Assembly: GCF_001427025.1 (NCBI RefSeq)
Contig: NZ_LMGA01000001.1
Location: forward strand, 3,513,697 to 3,577,696
From: Mesorhizobium sp. Root554
Lineage (GTDB): Bacteria > Pseudomonadota > Alphaproteobacteria > Rhizobiales > Rhizobiaceae
Direction of reading: 5' to 3'
DNA: 64,000 nucleotides
The notes below the pieces were generated by a model. That model saw nothing but the letters and a program-made list of their open reading frames with translations. It was not told the DNA's origin and searched no databases. Below, one piece after another: positions 45,615-54,026 of this stretch (position 1 is the first letter of the stretch; each line of letters starts with the position of its first letter). Made by a program: the position numbers and the translations under genes.

Positions 45615-46760
45615 ATGGAACTGACAGTCGCAGCTTCAGCCGCCTCTCTCACCCTGATATCCATCAATGTCGTCGGCATTCTTCTCGCTTCTTCCCGGCT
45701 CAGGCCACAGGGCGAGTTGCTGGCACCGCAAGCGGACGCGCCGCCGGTCTCGATCGTCATTCCGTCGCGCGGCATGGAATCGTTCACGCAGGAAACGCTG
45801 GAGCGGGCCTTCTCGCTGGATTGGCCCGATTATGAGTTGATCTTCTGCATTGCCCATGCCGATGATCCGGTCGCCCCGGTGATCGAGCGTGTCATGGCGC
45901 GGTTTCCGCTGGTGCCGGCGCGACTGCTGGTCGGGGACGATCGCTTCAGCGGCAACCCAAAGCTCAACAACTGCGTCAAGGGCTGGAAGACGGCTCGCCA
46001 CGAATGGGTGATCCTAGCCGATTCCAACGTGCTGATGCCGCGGGACTACGTGCAGCAGATGATGGCGGCGTGGCACGCCGACACCGGTCTCGTCTGCTCG
46101 ACGCCCATCGGTTCGCGGCCGGACGGCTTCTGGGCCGAGGTCGAATGCGCTTTCCTCAACACCCTGCAGGCCCGCTGGCAATATACCGGCGCGGCCATCG
46201 GCTACGGCTTCGCGCAGGGCAAGAGCATGCTGTGGAACAAGCCAATGCTGGATGCCAACGGTGGCATCCATGCCTTGGCAGCCGAGATCGCCGAGGACGC
46301 GGCCGCGACCAAGCTTGTGAATGGCCTCGGCCTGCAGGTCAGGCTTGTCAGTTCGCCCTTCGAGCAGCCGCTCGGCCGCCGCACGCTGCCCGAAATCTGG
46401 TCGCGGCAGATACGCTGGGCGCGGTTGCGCAGGGTGACGTTCCCACTGTTCTTCGCGCCGGAAATCCTGATCGGCGCGGCGGTTCCTTTACTGCTTGCGC
46501 TATGTGCTGCCTGGAGCCTGGGGCTCAGCATTCCAGTTGTCGCGATGGTCGTGCTCGCCGCCATCTACCTGCCGGAATACGCCCTGGCGCTCGCCAAGGG
46601 TTGGCAGGCATCGCCGCGTCTGCTTGCGGCGATGCTGGTGCGCGATGCCATCCTGCCGGCGGTATGGCTGCGCGGTTGGCTGGGCGGCGCAGTCAACTGG
46701 CGCGGCAACGAAATGGACATCCGCACCAAAGCCGCCGAGGAAGCCATTTCGGGCGTCTGA
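45615..46760 (+). CDS. ceramide glucosyltransferase-like enzyme (GT21)
   Basis: This 381-residue protein has an N-terminal transmembrane helix, a GT-A domain and three C-terminal helices. Motifs are SIVIPSRG, LADSNVLMPRDY, EIAEDAAATKL and RQIRW, the D, D, D, (Q/R)xxRW set of glucosylceramide synthases. In rhizobia such enzymes make glycolipids that replace phospholipids when phosphate is short. ATG 45615 was chosen; the open frame upstream to 45513 looks non-coding. The Pho box before it supports the phosphate link. The acceptor lipid is not known. Confidence 0.82.
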   Translation: MELTVAASAASLTLISINVVGILLASSRLRPQGELLAPQADAPPVSIVIPSRGMESFTQETLERAFSLDWPDYELIFCIAHADDPVAPVIERVMARFPLVPARLLVGDDRFSGNPKLNNCVKGWKTARHEWVILADSNVLMPRDYVQQMMAAWHADTGLVCSTPIGSRPDGFWAEVECAFLNTLQARWQYTGAAIGYGFAQGKSMLWNKPMLDANGGIHALAAEIAEDAAATKLVNGLGLQVRLVSSPFEQPLGRRTLPEIWSRQIRWARLRRVTFPLFFAPEILIGAAVPLLLALCAAWSLGLSIPVVAMVVLAAIYLPEYALALAKGWQASPRLLAAMLVRDAILPAVWLRGWLGGAVNWRGNEMDIRTKAAEEAISGV

Positions 46761-46788
46761 ACGCAGCCGTCCGAAATGGCACCAAAAC

Positions 46789-47976
46789 TCAGGCGCTCGC
46801 CAGCGCCTGTTCGATGTCGGCGATCAGATCGTCCGTGTCCTCCAGGCCGACGGACAGCCGTAGCGTCCCCGGTCCTATGCCGAGTTCCGCCCGCGCCTCT
46901 TCGGCGAGGTTCTTGTGCGTCGTCGTCGCCGGATGGGTGATGATGCTCTTGGCGTCGCCGAGATTGTTGGAGATGGTGACGATATCCAGCGCATTGGTGA
47001 AGGCGAAAGCCGGTTTCTTGCCGCCCTTCAGGTCGAAGCAGATCAGCGTCGAACCGCCGGTCATCTGCTTGGCGATGATGTCGGCCTGCGGATGGTCGGC
47101 GCGGCCCGGATAGATGAGCTTCGAAACCTTGGGATGCTCGGCCAGGAAGTCGGCGATCCTCCCGGCCGCTTCCGTCTGCTGGCGCACGCGCAGGGGCAAC
47201 GTCTCCAGGCCCTTGAGCAGGACCCAGGCGTTGAACGGCGACATGCTGGGGCCGGTATGACGGAAATAGTCGTGCAGGTTCTCGTCGATCCATTTCTTGT
47301 CGGATAGCACGACGCCACCCAGGCAGCGTCCCTGGCCGTCAATGTGCTTGGTGGCCGAATAGACGACGACATGCGCGCCGAGTTCCAGCGGCTTCTGCTG
47401 CAAAGGCGTGGCAAAGACGTTGTCGACGATCAGCCGCGCGCCGGCTGAATTGGCAATGGCGGCGACGGCGGCGATGTCGACCACTTCCAGCGTCGGATTG
47501 GTCGGGCTTTCCAGGAAGAACAGCTTGGTGTTGGGACGCACTGCATCCTGCCAGTTCCTCGTCTGCCTGCCATCGACCAGCGTCGTCTCGATACCGTATC
47601 TGGGCGCCAGCGTTTCCACCACCCAGCGGCAGGAGCCGAACAGGGCGCGGGCCGCGACGATATGGTCGCCGGCCTTCAGGCTGCAAAGCACCGCGGCGGT
47701 GACGGCCGCCATGCCGGAGGCGGTGGCGCGCGCATCTTCCGCGCCTTCCAGCGCGCACATGCGCTTTTCGAACATGTCGACGGTGGGGTTGGCGTAACGC
47801 GAGTAGATGAAGCCCGGTTCCTCGCCCTTGAAACGCGCTTCAGCCTGTTCGGCGCTCTTGTAGTGGTAGCCCTGCGTCAGGAACATCGCTTCCGACAGTT
47901 CACCGAACTCGGAACGAAGCGTTCCGGCGTGCACGAGTTGCGTTGCGGGTTTCCAGTTGCGCTTTTTCTCAGTCAT
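46789..47976 (-). CDS. metZ: O-succinylhomoserine sulfhydrylase
   Basis: This 395-residue PLP enzyme of the Cys/Met metabolism family makes homocysteine from O-succinylhomoserine and sulfide. YSRYANPT and the PLP-binding K210 in YSATKHIDGQGR are typical. The start at 47976 lies 18 bases after an intrinsic terminator and about 70 bases after a SAM-II aptamer, so methionine status controls expression. Confidence 0.93.
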   Translation of the reverse strand: MTEKKRNWKPATQLVHAGTLRSEFGELSEAMFLTQGYHYKSAEQAEARFKGEEPGFIYSRYANPTVDMFEKRMCALEGAEDARATASGMAAVTAAVLCSLKAGDHIVAARALFGSCRWVVETLAPRYGIETTLVDGRQTRNWQDAVRPNTKLFFLESPTNPTLEVVDIAAVAAIANSAGARLIVDNVFATPLQQKPLELGAHVVVYSATKHIDGQGRCLGGVVLSDKKWIDENLHDYFRHTGPSMSPFNAWVLLKGLETLPLRVRQQTEAAGRIADFLAEHPKVSKLIYPGRADHPQADIIAKQMTGGSTLICFDLKGGKKPAFAFTNALDIVTISNNLGDAKSIITHPATTTHKNLAEEARAELGIGPGTLRLSVGLEDTDDLIADIEQALASA

Positions 47977-47993
47977 GATCCCTGTTCCGACAC

Positions 47994-48023
47994 AAAAAAA
48001 CCGGCCGCGAAAGTCGCAACCGG
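47994..48023 (-). terminator. intrinsic terminator downstream of the SAM-II aptamer
   Basis: On the minus strand CCGGTTGCGA and TCGCGGCCGG pair around CTT, followed by seven T (48000-47994). It lies between the aptamer and the metZ start, which indicates control by premature termination. Confidence 0.85.
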
Positions 48024-48044
48024 TCCTATGGCTCTCGCCGACGG

Positions 48045-48100
48045 TCCTTTAGCGACTTGTTTAACGTGGCTGCAAGCCGACCGGCCAAATCACCACGGGA
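48045..48100 (-). ncRNA. SAM-II riboswitch (metA motif)
   Basis: The minus strand reads CGTGGTGATTTG, then a G/C-rich loop, CTTGCAGCCACGTTAAAC, and AAGTCGCTAAAGGA. These are the conserved blocks of the SAM-II pseudoknot that binds S-adenosylmethionine upstream of metA, metX or metZ in alphaproteobacteria. GTGG and CCAC form the first stem. Confidence 0.9.
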
Positions 48101-48200
48101 TAAAGGTCCTTTAGACCTGGGGCCGGCTTGCGTCAATCGCCGGCTTGATTAAGAGGTTAGGCCAGCGGCCTCCGATCGGCCTATCAGCGGAACCAGAGCC

Positions 48201-49295
48201 TTGCGGCAGACCGGAATTCTCCCAGACCAGGATATAGCGGCGCTGTTTGCGGCCGGCGCGCTCAAGAGCGAGCGCCCGCTCGACGCTGACCAGATTCAGC
48301 CGGCCAGCCTCGATCTGAGGCTCGGCGCAACCGCCTACCGGGTGCGCGCCTCCTTCCTGCCGGGACCGGACAGCACGGTCGCCGAGAAGCTGGAACGCCT
48401 GAAGCTGCACGAGATCAACCTGACCGAGGGCTCGGTTCTGGAGACCGGTTGCGTCTACATCGTGCCGCTGCTCGAAAGCCTGGCGCTGCCGGGGGAGATT
48501 TCCGCTTCGGCCAATCCGAAGAGCTCCACCGGACGTTTGGACATTTTCACCCGGGTCATGACCGATCGCGGGCACGAATTCGACAAGATCGCCGCCGGCT
48601 ACAAGGGGCCGCTCTATCTCGAAGTCAGTCCGCGGACGTTTCCGATCGTCGTGCGGGCCGGGTCACGCCTGTCGCAAATCCGCTTCCGGACCGGCAACGC
48701 TTTGCTGTCGGAAACGGAACTGCACGCGCTGCACCACGCCGAGACGCTGGTGGCGGTCGACCCGCCCAACATCTCCGGCGGAGGCATCGCGCTGTCGATC
48801 GACCTTGCCGGCGACAAGGATGGGCTGATCGGCTATCGCGGCAAGCATCACACCGGACTGGTCGATGTCGACAAGCGCGCCGCCCAGGATGTCTCCGGCT
48901 TCTGGGAACCGCTCTACAAGAGCGGCGCCGGCGAGCTCGTTCTCGATCCGGACGAGTTCTACATTCTGGTGTCGCGCGAGGCGGTGCACGTGCCGCCGCT
49001 CTATGCAGCGGAGATGACGCCATTCGATCCGCTGGTCGGCGAGTTTCGCGTCCATTATGCAGGCTTCTTCGATCCGGGTTTCGGACATTCGGCCGCCGGC
49101 GGCACCGGCAGCCGCGCGGTGCTTGAGGTGCGCAGCCACGAGGTGCCATTCATCCTCGATCATGGGCAGATCGTCGGACGGCTGGTTTATGAGTACATGC
49201 TGAAGCGGCCTTCGGCACTTTACGGAACCGATCTTGGTTCCAATTATCAGGCGCAGGGCCTGAAACTGTCGAAACATTTCCGCGCCGCGCGCTGA
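48201..49295 (+). CDS. dcd: 2'-deoxycytidine 5'-triphosphate deaminase, long alphaproteobacterial form
   Basis: This 364-residue protein belongs to the dCTP deaminase/dUTPase superfamily, with IQPASLDLRLG near the N-terminus and SASANPKSSTGRLDIFTRV, where the SSTGR motif carries catalytic Ser and Arg. Usual Dcd proteins are about 190 residues; this form is roughly double and contains a second related half (YAGFFDPGFG, IVGRLVYE). It produces dUTP for thymidylate synthesis. The start is TTG 48201. Confidence 0.88.
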   Translation: MRQTGILPDQDIAALFAAGALKSERPLDADQIQPASLDLRLGATAYRVRASFLPGPDSTVAEKLERLKLHEINLTEGSVLETGCVYIVPLLESLALPGEISASANPKSSTGRLDIFTRVMTDRGHEFDKIAAGYKGPLYLEVSPRTFPIVVRAGSRLSQIRFRTGNALLSETELHALHHAETLVAVDPPNISGGGIALSIDLAGDKDGLIGYRGKHHTGLVDVDKRAAQDVSGFWEPLYKSGAGELVLDPDEFYILVSREAVHVPPLYAAEMTPFDPLVGEFRVHYAGFFDPGFGHSAAGGTGSRAVLEVRSHEVPFILDHGQIVGRLVYEYMLKRPSALYGTDLGSNYQAQGLKLSKHFRAAR

Positions 49296-49353
49296 AGCGG
49301 CCACGGCGTCGCCGCAGGCACCGAGCTTTGCCGCATCGCGCCAGGAGAAAAGC

Positions 49354-50121
49354 ATGAAAATTTCAGGATTGCTCGCGTCTCTGCTCGGCCTGGCCATGGT
49401 CGCCGCGACCTGCCTTCCGGCCAACGCACAATCGAAGCTGAGGATCGCCACGGAAGGCGCTTATCCTCCCTTCAACAGCGTAACAGCGGATGGCAAGATC
49501 GTTGGCTTCGACGTTGACATCGCCAATGCGCTCTGCGCGCGGCTGAAGGTGGAATGCGAGATCGTCGCCCAGGACTGGGATGGCCTCATTCCCGGTCTCC
49601 AGGCCGGCAAGTTCGACATGATCGTCGCTTCCATGACCATCACCGATGAACGCAAGAAGCAGATCGCCTTCACGCATAAATACTATGCCACGCCCTTTTC
49701 CCTTGTGGCTCCGAAGGCCAGCGACCTTTCCGGCACCGTGGCAGCCGCGTTCAAGGGCAAAGCGTTGGGCGCGCAAGCTTCCACCGTGCTCGGCGACTAT
49801 GCCCAGAAGGTCTACGGCAAGGCCGGCGCCGACGTGAAGCTCTACCCGTCGCAGGAGGAGGCGATGGCTGATCTCATGAACGGACGTCTCGACGCCGTCC
49901 TTTCCGACAAGTTCTTCCTGATGAGTTGGCTCAACGGCGTTGACGGTGCATGTTGCAGGATGCTCGGCGATATCGAAGGCACGGCGGCCGAAGCTGGCAT
50001 CGGCGTTCGTCTGGATAACACCGAATTGCGCGACAGCCTCAACGCCGCGCTGGATGCGATCATCGCCGACGGCACCTACAGGAAAATCCAGGCGAAGTAT
50101 TTCGACTTCGATATTTACTGA
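49354..50121 (+). CDS. amino acid ABC transporter substrate-binding protein (HisJ/ArgT-like)
   Basis: This 255-residue periplasmic protein has a signal peptide (residues 1-25, cleaved after NAQ) and the family 3 binding fold: LRIATEGAYPPFNSV, VGFDVDIANALCARL, DMIVASMTITDERKK and GRLDAVLSDKF. The pattern is that of lysine/arginine/ornithine or histidine binders. Permease and ATPase genes are not beside it. It follows dcd after 58 bases. Confidence 0.87.
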   Translation: MKISGLLASLLGLAMVAATCLPANAQSKLRIATEGAYPPFNSVTADGKIVGFDVDIANALCARLKVECEIVAQDWDGLIPGLQAGKFDMIVASMTITDERKKQIAFTHKYYATPFSLVAPKASDLSGTVAAAFKGKALGAQASTVLGDYAQKVYGKAGADVKLYPSQEEAMADLMNGRLDAVLSDKFFLMSWLNGVDGACCRMLGDIEGTAAEAGIGVRLDNTELRDSLNAALDAIIADGTYRKIQAKYFDFDIY

Positions 50122-50172
50122 CGAAGCCGTGCTTCCGCGCGGGGCGCGCCGTGGGGTTTGAGGATTGGAAGC

Positions 50173-50246
50173 TGGAGCGGGCAGCGGGAATCGAACCCGC
50201 ACGAAAAGCTTGGGAAGCTTCCAGGCTACCACTACATCATGCCCGC
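50173..50246 (-). tRNA. tRNA-Gly (anticodon CCC)
   Basis: The minus strand folds into a 74-base cloverleaf with encoded CCA. The acceptor stem is GCGGGCA/TGCCCGC, the anticodon loop TTCCCAA gives anticodon CCC, and the T arm is GCGGGTTCGATTCCCGC. It is followed by a 211-base gap to arsR with only the operator listed separately. Confidence 0.95.
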
Positions 50247-50425
50247 GCTGGCGGCTTCGTATCATGAGGTCAACCGTCCGGGCAATCGGCAAGATCAAGC
50301 TTTGTGCTATCTCGGTGACACCGCGTGCCACCCGGCTGGTCGTAATCGCATCAAAGTCCGAACCGCTCTCCATGTACGGTCGAATTGTCGCAACTCATCT
50401 TGCCCGGTCCAGGAAAGGGGAATAT

Positions 50426-50461
50426 CCATATTTCAACATTCATAGGATTATAGAAATATGG
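50426..50461. promoter_or_regulatory. inverted repeat across the arsR start
   Basis: CCATATTTC (50426-50434) and GAAATATGG (50453-50461) form a perfect 9-bp inverted repeat with an 18-base spacer; the right arm contains the ATG of the regulator at 50458. Binding there would block both promoter and translation start, as expected for an ArsR autorepressor. Confidence 0.55.
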
Positions 50462-50802
50462 AAGAACGTCAGGCCCTGCTGGCCTTTCATGCGCTGTCGC
50501 AGGAAACCAGGCTTCGGATCCTGCGTTTGCTTGTTGTCGCCGGCGCCACAGGCATGGCGGCCGGCGCCATAGCCGAAAAGGCGCAAGTCTCTGCGTCAAA
50601 TGTCAGCTTTCATCTCAAGGAACTGGAGCAGGCAGGGCTTCTCGCCACACGCCGAGAGTCCCGGTGGATCATCTACACCGCCAGATACGATACCCTGAAA
50701 GGGCTTATCCGTTTCCTGATGGATGATTGTTGCGCAGGACAGCTGGACGTTGCCTCTCCGCCTCCCGCACCGGACAAGCATCCGCCGATGGCGAAACCGT
50801 AG
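50458..50802 (+). CDS. ArsR-family transcriptional repressor
   Basis: This 114-residue protein has the ArsR/SmtB winged helix: LSQETRLRILRLLV, then VSASNVSFHLKELEQAGLL. Two adjacent Cys near residue 93 (DDCCAG) may bind a metalloid; the classic ELCVCDL motif is absent. It is in operon with an MFS transporter nine bases downstream, an arrangement common for metalloid or organic acid efflux. The ligand is not known. Confidence 0.85.
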   Translation: MEERQALLAFHALSQETRLRILRLLVVAGATGMAAGAIAEKAQVSASNVSFHLKELEQAGLLATRRESRWIIYTARYDTLKGLIRFLMDDCCAGQLDVASPPPAPDKHPPMAKP

Positions 50803-50811
50803 GTGTTGGCA

Positions 50812-52080
50812 ATGACCGCTCCACCCGACCCTGAGATGGTTCCGGTCCGAGTGCCGATTGAGGAAGATTCGACTCCGCTGCCGATTGAAAGGCGATCTGC
50901 GATCAAAGTTGTCGTCGCTCTCGGCATCACCCAGATCATCGGCTACGGAACGCTGTATTATAGTTTCAGCATTCTGGCTGACGACATGGCCGGCGATTTC
51001 GGCTGGTCCACCGAGTGGATATTCGCGGTGCTCTCGGCAGCCCTGCTGGTGGGTGGACTGGCGGCGCCGCTGCTGGGGCGCTGGATCGATAGGTTCGGCG
51101 CGGGGCGGGCGATGACCGCCGGCTCAATCCTGGCAGCAATCGCGCTTATTGCCTGCGCCTGTGCGCCAAACGGTCCGTCCTTCATTCTCGCGCTCATCGC
51201 CATCCAGGTAGCGTCGAACCTGGTGCAATATGGTGCCGCGTTTGCCCTGCTGGTGCAGATCGGCCCCGGAACGGCGCAGCGCAGCATCGTTCATCTGACC
51301 CTTATCGGCGGCTTCGCTTCAACCGTGTTCTGGCCGGTTACCACGGCGCTGCACGCCTATATGCCGTGGCAGGGGGTCTATCTGATCTTTGCGGCGCTGA
51401 ATCTGGTTGTCGCGGTCCCGTTACATGCCTGGCTGTCCAAAAGACGGACAACCGTGGCATCGACTGCCGAGCCGCCCGTCCGCCATCTCGCCGGCTCCCT
51501 GGGGCCATCGAGGCGACACGCGGGCTTCATCATCATGGTCAGCGCCTTCGCGCTGCAAAGCCTGATCAGCGCCGCGATCCTTGTCCATATGATTCCGCTG
51601 CTTTCCGGCCTCGGTCTCGGCACGATGGCTGCGGTCGTTGGCACGCTGTTCGGACCGTCCCAGGTCCTGAGCCGATTTGTGACCATGATCATGCGCCAGC
51701 AACCGCCTTTAAGATTGGCGGCAATCTCGGCTGGCCTCATGACCGCCGGGGTGGCGGTGCTTGATGCTGCGACGCCATCCACTGCAGCTGCGATGGCATT
51801 CGCGGTCATCTTCGGCATGGGCAACGGCCTGTTCAGCATCGTCACTGGCACATTGCCACTGGTGCTGTTTGGCAGCGAAGGTTACGGTCGCCTTCAGGGC
51901 CGCGCCATGGCCGCCCGGCTGATCGTGTCGGCGGTCGCGCCATTCGCCTTTGCCGCAGTCATGGTTCGACTGGGCGTGCCGGCGTCCCTGTTGATCGTCG
52001 TGGTCCTCGGTCTTGCCGCCTTGCTCTTGCTGGCCGCCATCGGCCGGCTGGTCAAACAGGACAGGAACGCCGCTACCTGA
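50812..52080 (+). CDS. major facilitator superfamily transporter
   Basis: This 422-residue protein has about twelve hydrophobic helices and the motif GRWIDRFGAGRAMT in the first loop, typical of MFS carriers. A cytoplasmic loop in the middle carries basic residues. GTG 50803 is an in-frame alternative start. The substrate is unknown; the ArsR partner hints at metalloid or toxic-compound export. Confidence 0.82.
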   Translation: MTAPPDPEMVPVRVPIEEDSTPLPIERRSAIKVVVALGITQIIGYGTLYYSFSILADDMAGDFGWSTEWIFAVLSAALLVGGLAAPLLGRWIDRFGAGRAMTAGSILAAIALIACACAPNGPSFILALIAIQVASNLVQYGAAFALLVQIGPGTAQRSIVHLTLIGGFASTVFWPVTTALHAYMPWQGVYLIFAALNLVVAVPLHAWLSKRRTTVASTAEPPVRHLAGSLGPSRRHAGFIIMVSAFALQSLISAAILVHMIPLLSGLGLGTMAAVVGTLFGPSQVLSRFVTMIMRQQPPLRLAAISAGLMTAGVAVLDAATPSTAAAMAFAVIFGMGNGLFSIVTGTLPLVLFGSEGYGRLQGRAMAARLIVSAVAPFAFAAVMVRLGVPASLLIVVVLGLAALLLLAAIGRLVKQDRNAAT

Positions 52081-52102
52081 CCCGTCACCCCCTTCGGCGC
52101 GG

Positions 52103-52882
52103 TCAATCGACGGTCGTCTTGCCTTGCGATTCCACCACGAGTTCGACGCGGTCAGCGGGGAACCGCGTTCTCGAATACTGAAAGGGATCGCCCTTCATAT
52201 CCACGTTGATCGCGTGGGTGACGATCACGACGGCGCCGGGTGAAAGCCGCAGGTCGCGTGCATCGGCCTCGTCGGCGTGGCGCGCCTCGATCCGCGTTGA
52301 AGCGCGCAGATAGTCCTCGACGCCGAATTTGCGCAGGGCTGCACTGAGCGACCCCGCATCGGCATAAGCTTCGGCAATGGTAGGGAAACGCTGCGCATCG
52401 AACCAGGATGTGGCGCGCGATACCGGCACGCCGTCAGCGCTCCCGCGCGCTTCCACTCTGATAACCTTTGAGCCGGCTTCGAGACCGAGCGCTTTGGCGA
52501 TCTCCGTGCTGGCGGATTCCTGCACGCCGGCGAATATGTCGGTGTGGCGCTCGCGAGCCTGGCTCCCCAGCCCTGTCGAAAAGCGCGTGCGTTCGCCGAT
52601 CGGATAGACGAGACGCTTCTGCCGGCGTGCAAAGGTGCCGCGACCATGGACCGGATGCAGCACGCCTTCGTGGGCGAGCGCGGCGATGGCCGCCCGCACT
52701 GTGTGCCTGTTGACGCCGAACCGCTCGGCCAGAGCTGCTTCGGGCGGCAGCCGTCCTTCCGCTCCGGCGAGGGTTCCTGCGGCAAGTCCGCCCCGGATGT
52801 CATCGGCGATCTGACGCCACAGCGCGACACCAACGCCGCGCTGGATCGCCCGTCTTTTCCCCGTCGTCCCAGCCCCTGTCAT
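52103..52882 (-). CDS. phnF: GntR/HutC-family regulator PhnF
   Basis: This 259-residue protein has a GntR winged helix (ALWRQIADDIRGGL, FGVNRHTVRAAIAALAHEGVL, GRGTFAR) and a C-terminal UTRA ligand domain. PhnF represses phosphonate genes. It is divergent from phnG. Its ATG (52880-52882) lies inside the left arm of a perfect Pho box, so PhoB binding would cover its start; a later start is possible. Confidence 0.9.
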   Translation of the reverse strand: MTGAGTTGKRRAIQRGVGVALWRQIADDIRGGLAAGTLAGAEGRLPPEAALAERFGVNRHTVRAAIAALAHEGVLHPVHGRGTFARRQKRLVYPIGERTRFSTGLGSQARERHTDIFAGVQESASTEIAKALGLEAGSKVIRVEARGSADGVPVSRATSWFDAQRFPTIAEAYADAGSLSAALRKFGVEDYLRASTRIEARHADEADARDLRLSPGAVVIVTHAINVDMKGDPFQYSRTRFPADRVELVVESQGKTTVD

Positions 52883-52893
52883 GTGTCTGTCAT
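52876..52893 (+). promoter_or_regulatory. perfect Pho box of the phn operon
   Basis: CTGTCATGTGTCTGTCAT at 52876-52893 is an exact match to CTGTCAT-N4-CTGTCAT. It lies about 86 bases before phnG and covers the phnF start codon. PhoB is therefore expected to activate phnG-N under phosphate limitation. Confidence 0.9.
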
Positions 52894-52978
52894 CCCAACC
52901 CGCTACGAGTCCGATAAGTCATCGAGTTGTATAGATCAATAGACAATGAAAAACAAGACGCAGGCGGCCGGCGATACA

Positions 52979-53413
52979 ATGGCCAGGCAAAGAAGAATGC
53001 GGGTTCTGGCGTTGAGCGACGCTGAAACGCTGCGGTCCCGCTACGCCGCGTTGGGCGCGGAGCCGCCCCATAGCCTGTTGCGTGGACCTGAGACCGGTCT
53101 GGTCATGCTGCGCGGCCGCATTGGTGGCACGGGGGAAGCGTTCAATGTCGGCGAAGCAACCGTTACGCGGGCGACGGTGAAGTTGGCGGATGGCTCCGTT
53201 GGCCACGCCATGGCGCTCGGCCGGGTGCCGGAGAAAGTCCGTCAGGCGGCGGTGATCGATGCGCTGTGTCAAGACGGCGCGCGGGCCACTCTCATCGACG
53301 CCGAATTCATCGCCCCGATCGAGCAGGCGCTTGCGCAGGCCGACGAACGGCGGCGGCGGGAAACTGCGGCCACCAGGGTCGATTTCTTCACTCTGGTGCG
53401 GGGAGAAGACTGA
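52979..53413 (+). CDS. phnG: C-P lyase subunit PhnG
   Basis: This 144-residue subunit of the carbon-phosphorus lyase core complex (PhnGHIJ) carries the family motif ARQRRMRVLALSD and GEATVTRATVKL. The complex attaches phosphonate to the ribose of ATP. An earlier ATG at 52946 is in frame, but the family begins at this one. The stop and the phnH start overlap (TGATG). Confidence 0.92.
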   Translation: MARQRRMRVLALSDAETLRSRYAALGAEPPHSLLRGPETGLVMLRGRIGGTGEAFNVGEATVTRATVKLADGSVGHAMALGRVPEKVRQAAVIDALCQDGARATLIDAEFIAPIEQALAQADERRRRETAATRVDFFTLVRGED

Positions 53414-54024
53414 TGTTCGCGCAACCTTCGGCTCTGGAAGGCGGGTTCGCCCGGCCGGTCATGGATGCTCAGGCGGTGTTCCGCACGGTCATGGATGCCA
53501 TGGCCAGGCCGGCGCGCGTCGTGCCTTTGAATCCGATGGTGACGCCGCCCGCGCCTCTGTCGCCGGCCGCCGCCGCAATCGCCTGCACCCTGTTCGATGC
53601 GGACGCCGATTTCTGGCTGGATTCGCGCCTGGCAAGCCATGGCGCGGTTGTGGACTGGCTGGTGTTCCACACCGGCGCGCGTTCGGCTCCGAAGCCTGTG
53701 GACGCTGCTTTCGCGCTGGTCACCGATATTGCGGCCATGCCGCCGCTCGATCGCTTCGCCCAAGGCACGCAGGAATATCCAGACCGTTCAACGACGCTGG
53801 TGATGCAACTGCCAAGCCTCGCAGGCGGGAGCGAGATGACGTTCCAGGGCCCGGGAATCAAGGGCCACGCCAGCATCGCGCCGCGGGGATTGCCGGCCAG
53901 TTTCGCCGACCAGTGGCGGGCCAACGGCGAGCGGTTCCCGCGCGGGGTGGACGTGATCTTGGCGGATGCGGAAGCGGTCCTCTGCCTGCCGCGCTCCGCG
54001 CGTCTCGTCAACGCGGAGGGATAG
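53413..54024 (+). CDS. phnH: C-P lyase subunit PhnH
   Basis: This 203-residue core subunit has GGFARPVMDAQAVFRTVMDAMARPG-like N-terminal sequence (GFARPVMDAQAVFR) and a C-terminal GVDVILADAEAVLCLPR, both typical. It sits as a dimer between the other subunits. ATG 53413 shares one base with the phnG stop. Confidence 0.93.
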   Translation: MFAQPSALEGGFARPVMDAQAVFRTVMDAMARPARVVPLNPMVTPPAPLSPAAAAIACTLFDADADFWLDSRLASHGAVVDWLVFHTGARSAPKPVDAAFALVTDIAAMPPLDRFAQGTQEYPDRSTTLVMQLPSLAGGSEMTFQGPGIKGHASIAPRGLPASFADQWRANGERFPRGVDVILADAEAVLCLPRSARLVNAEG

Positions 54025-54026
54025 AC

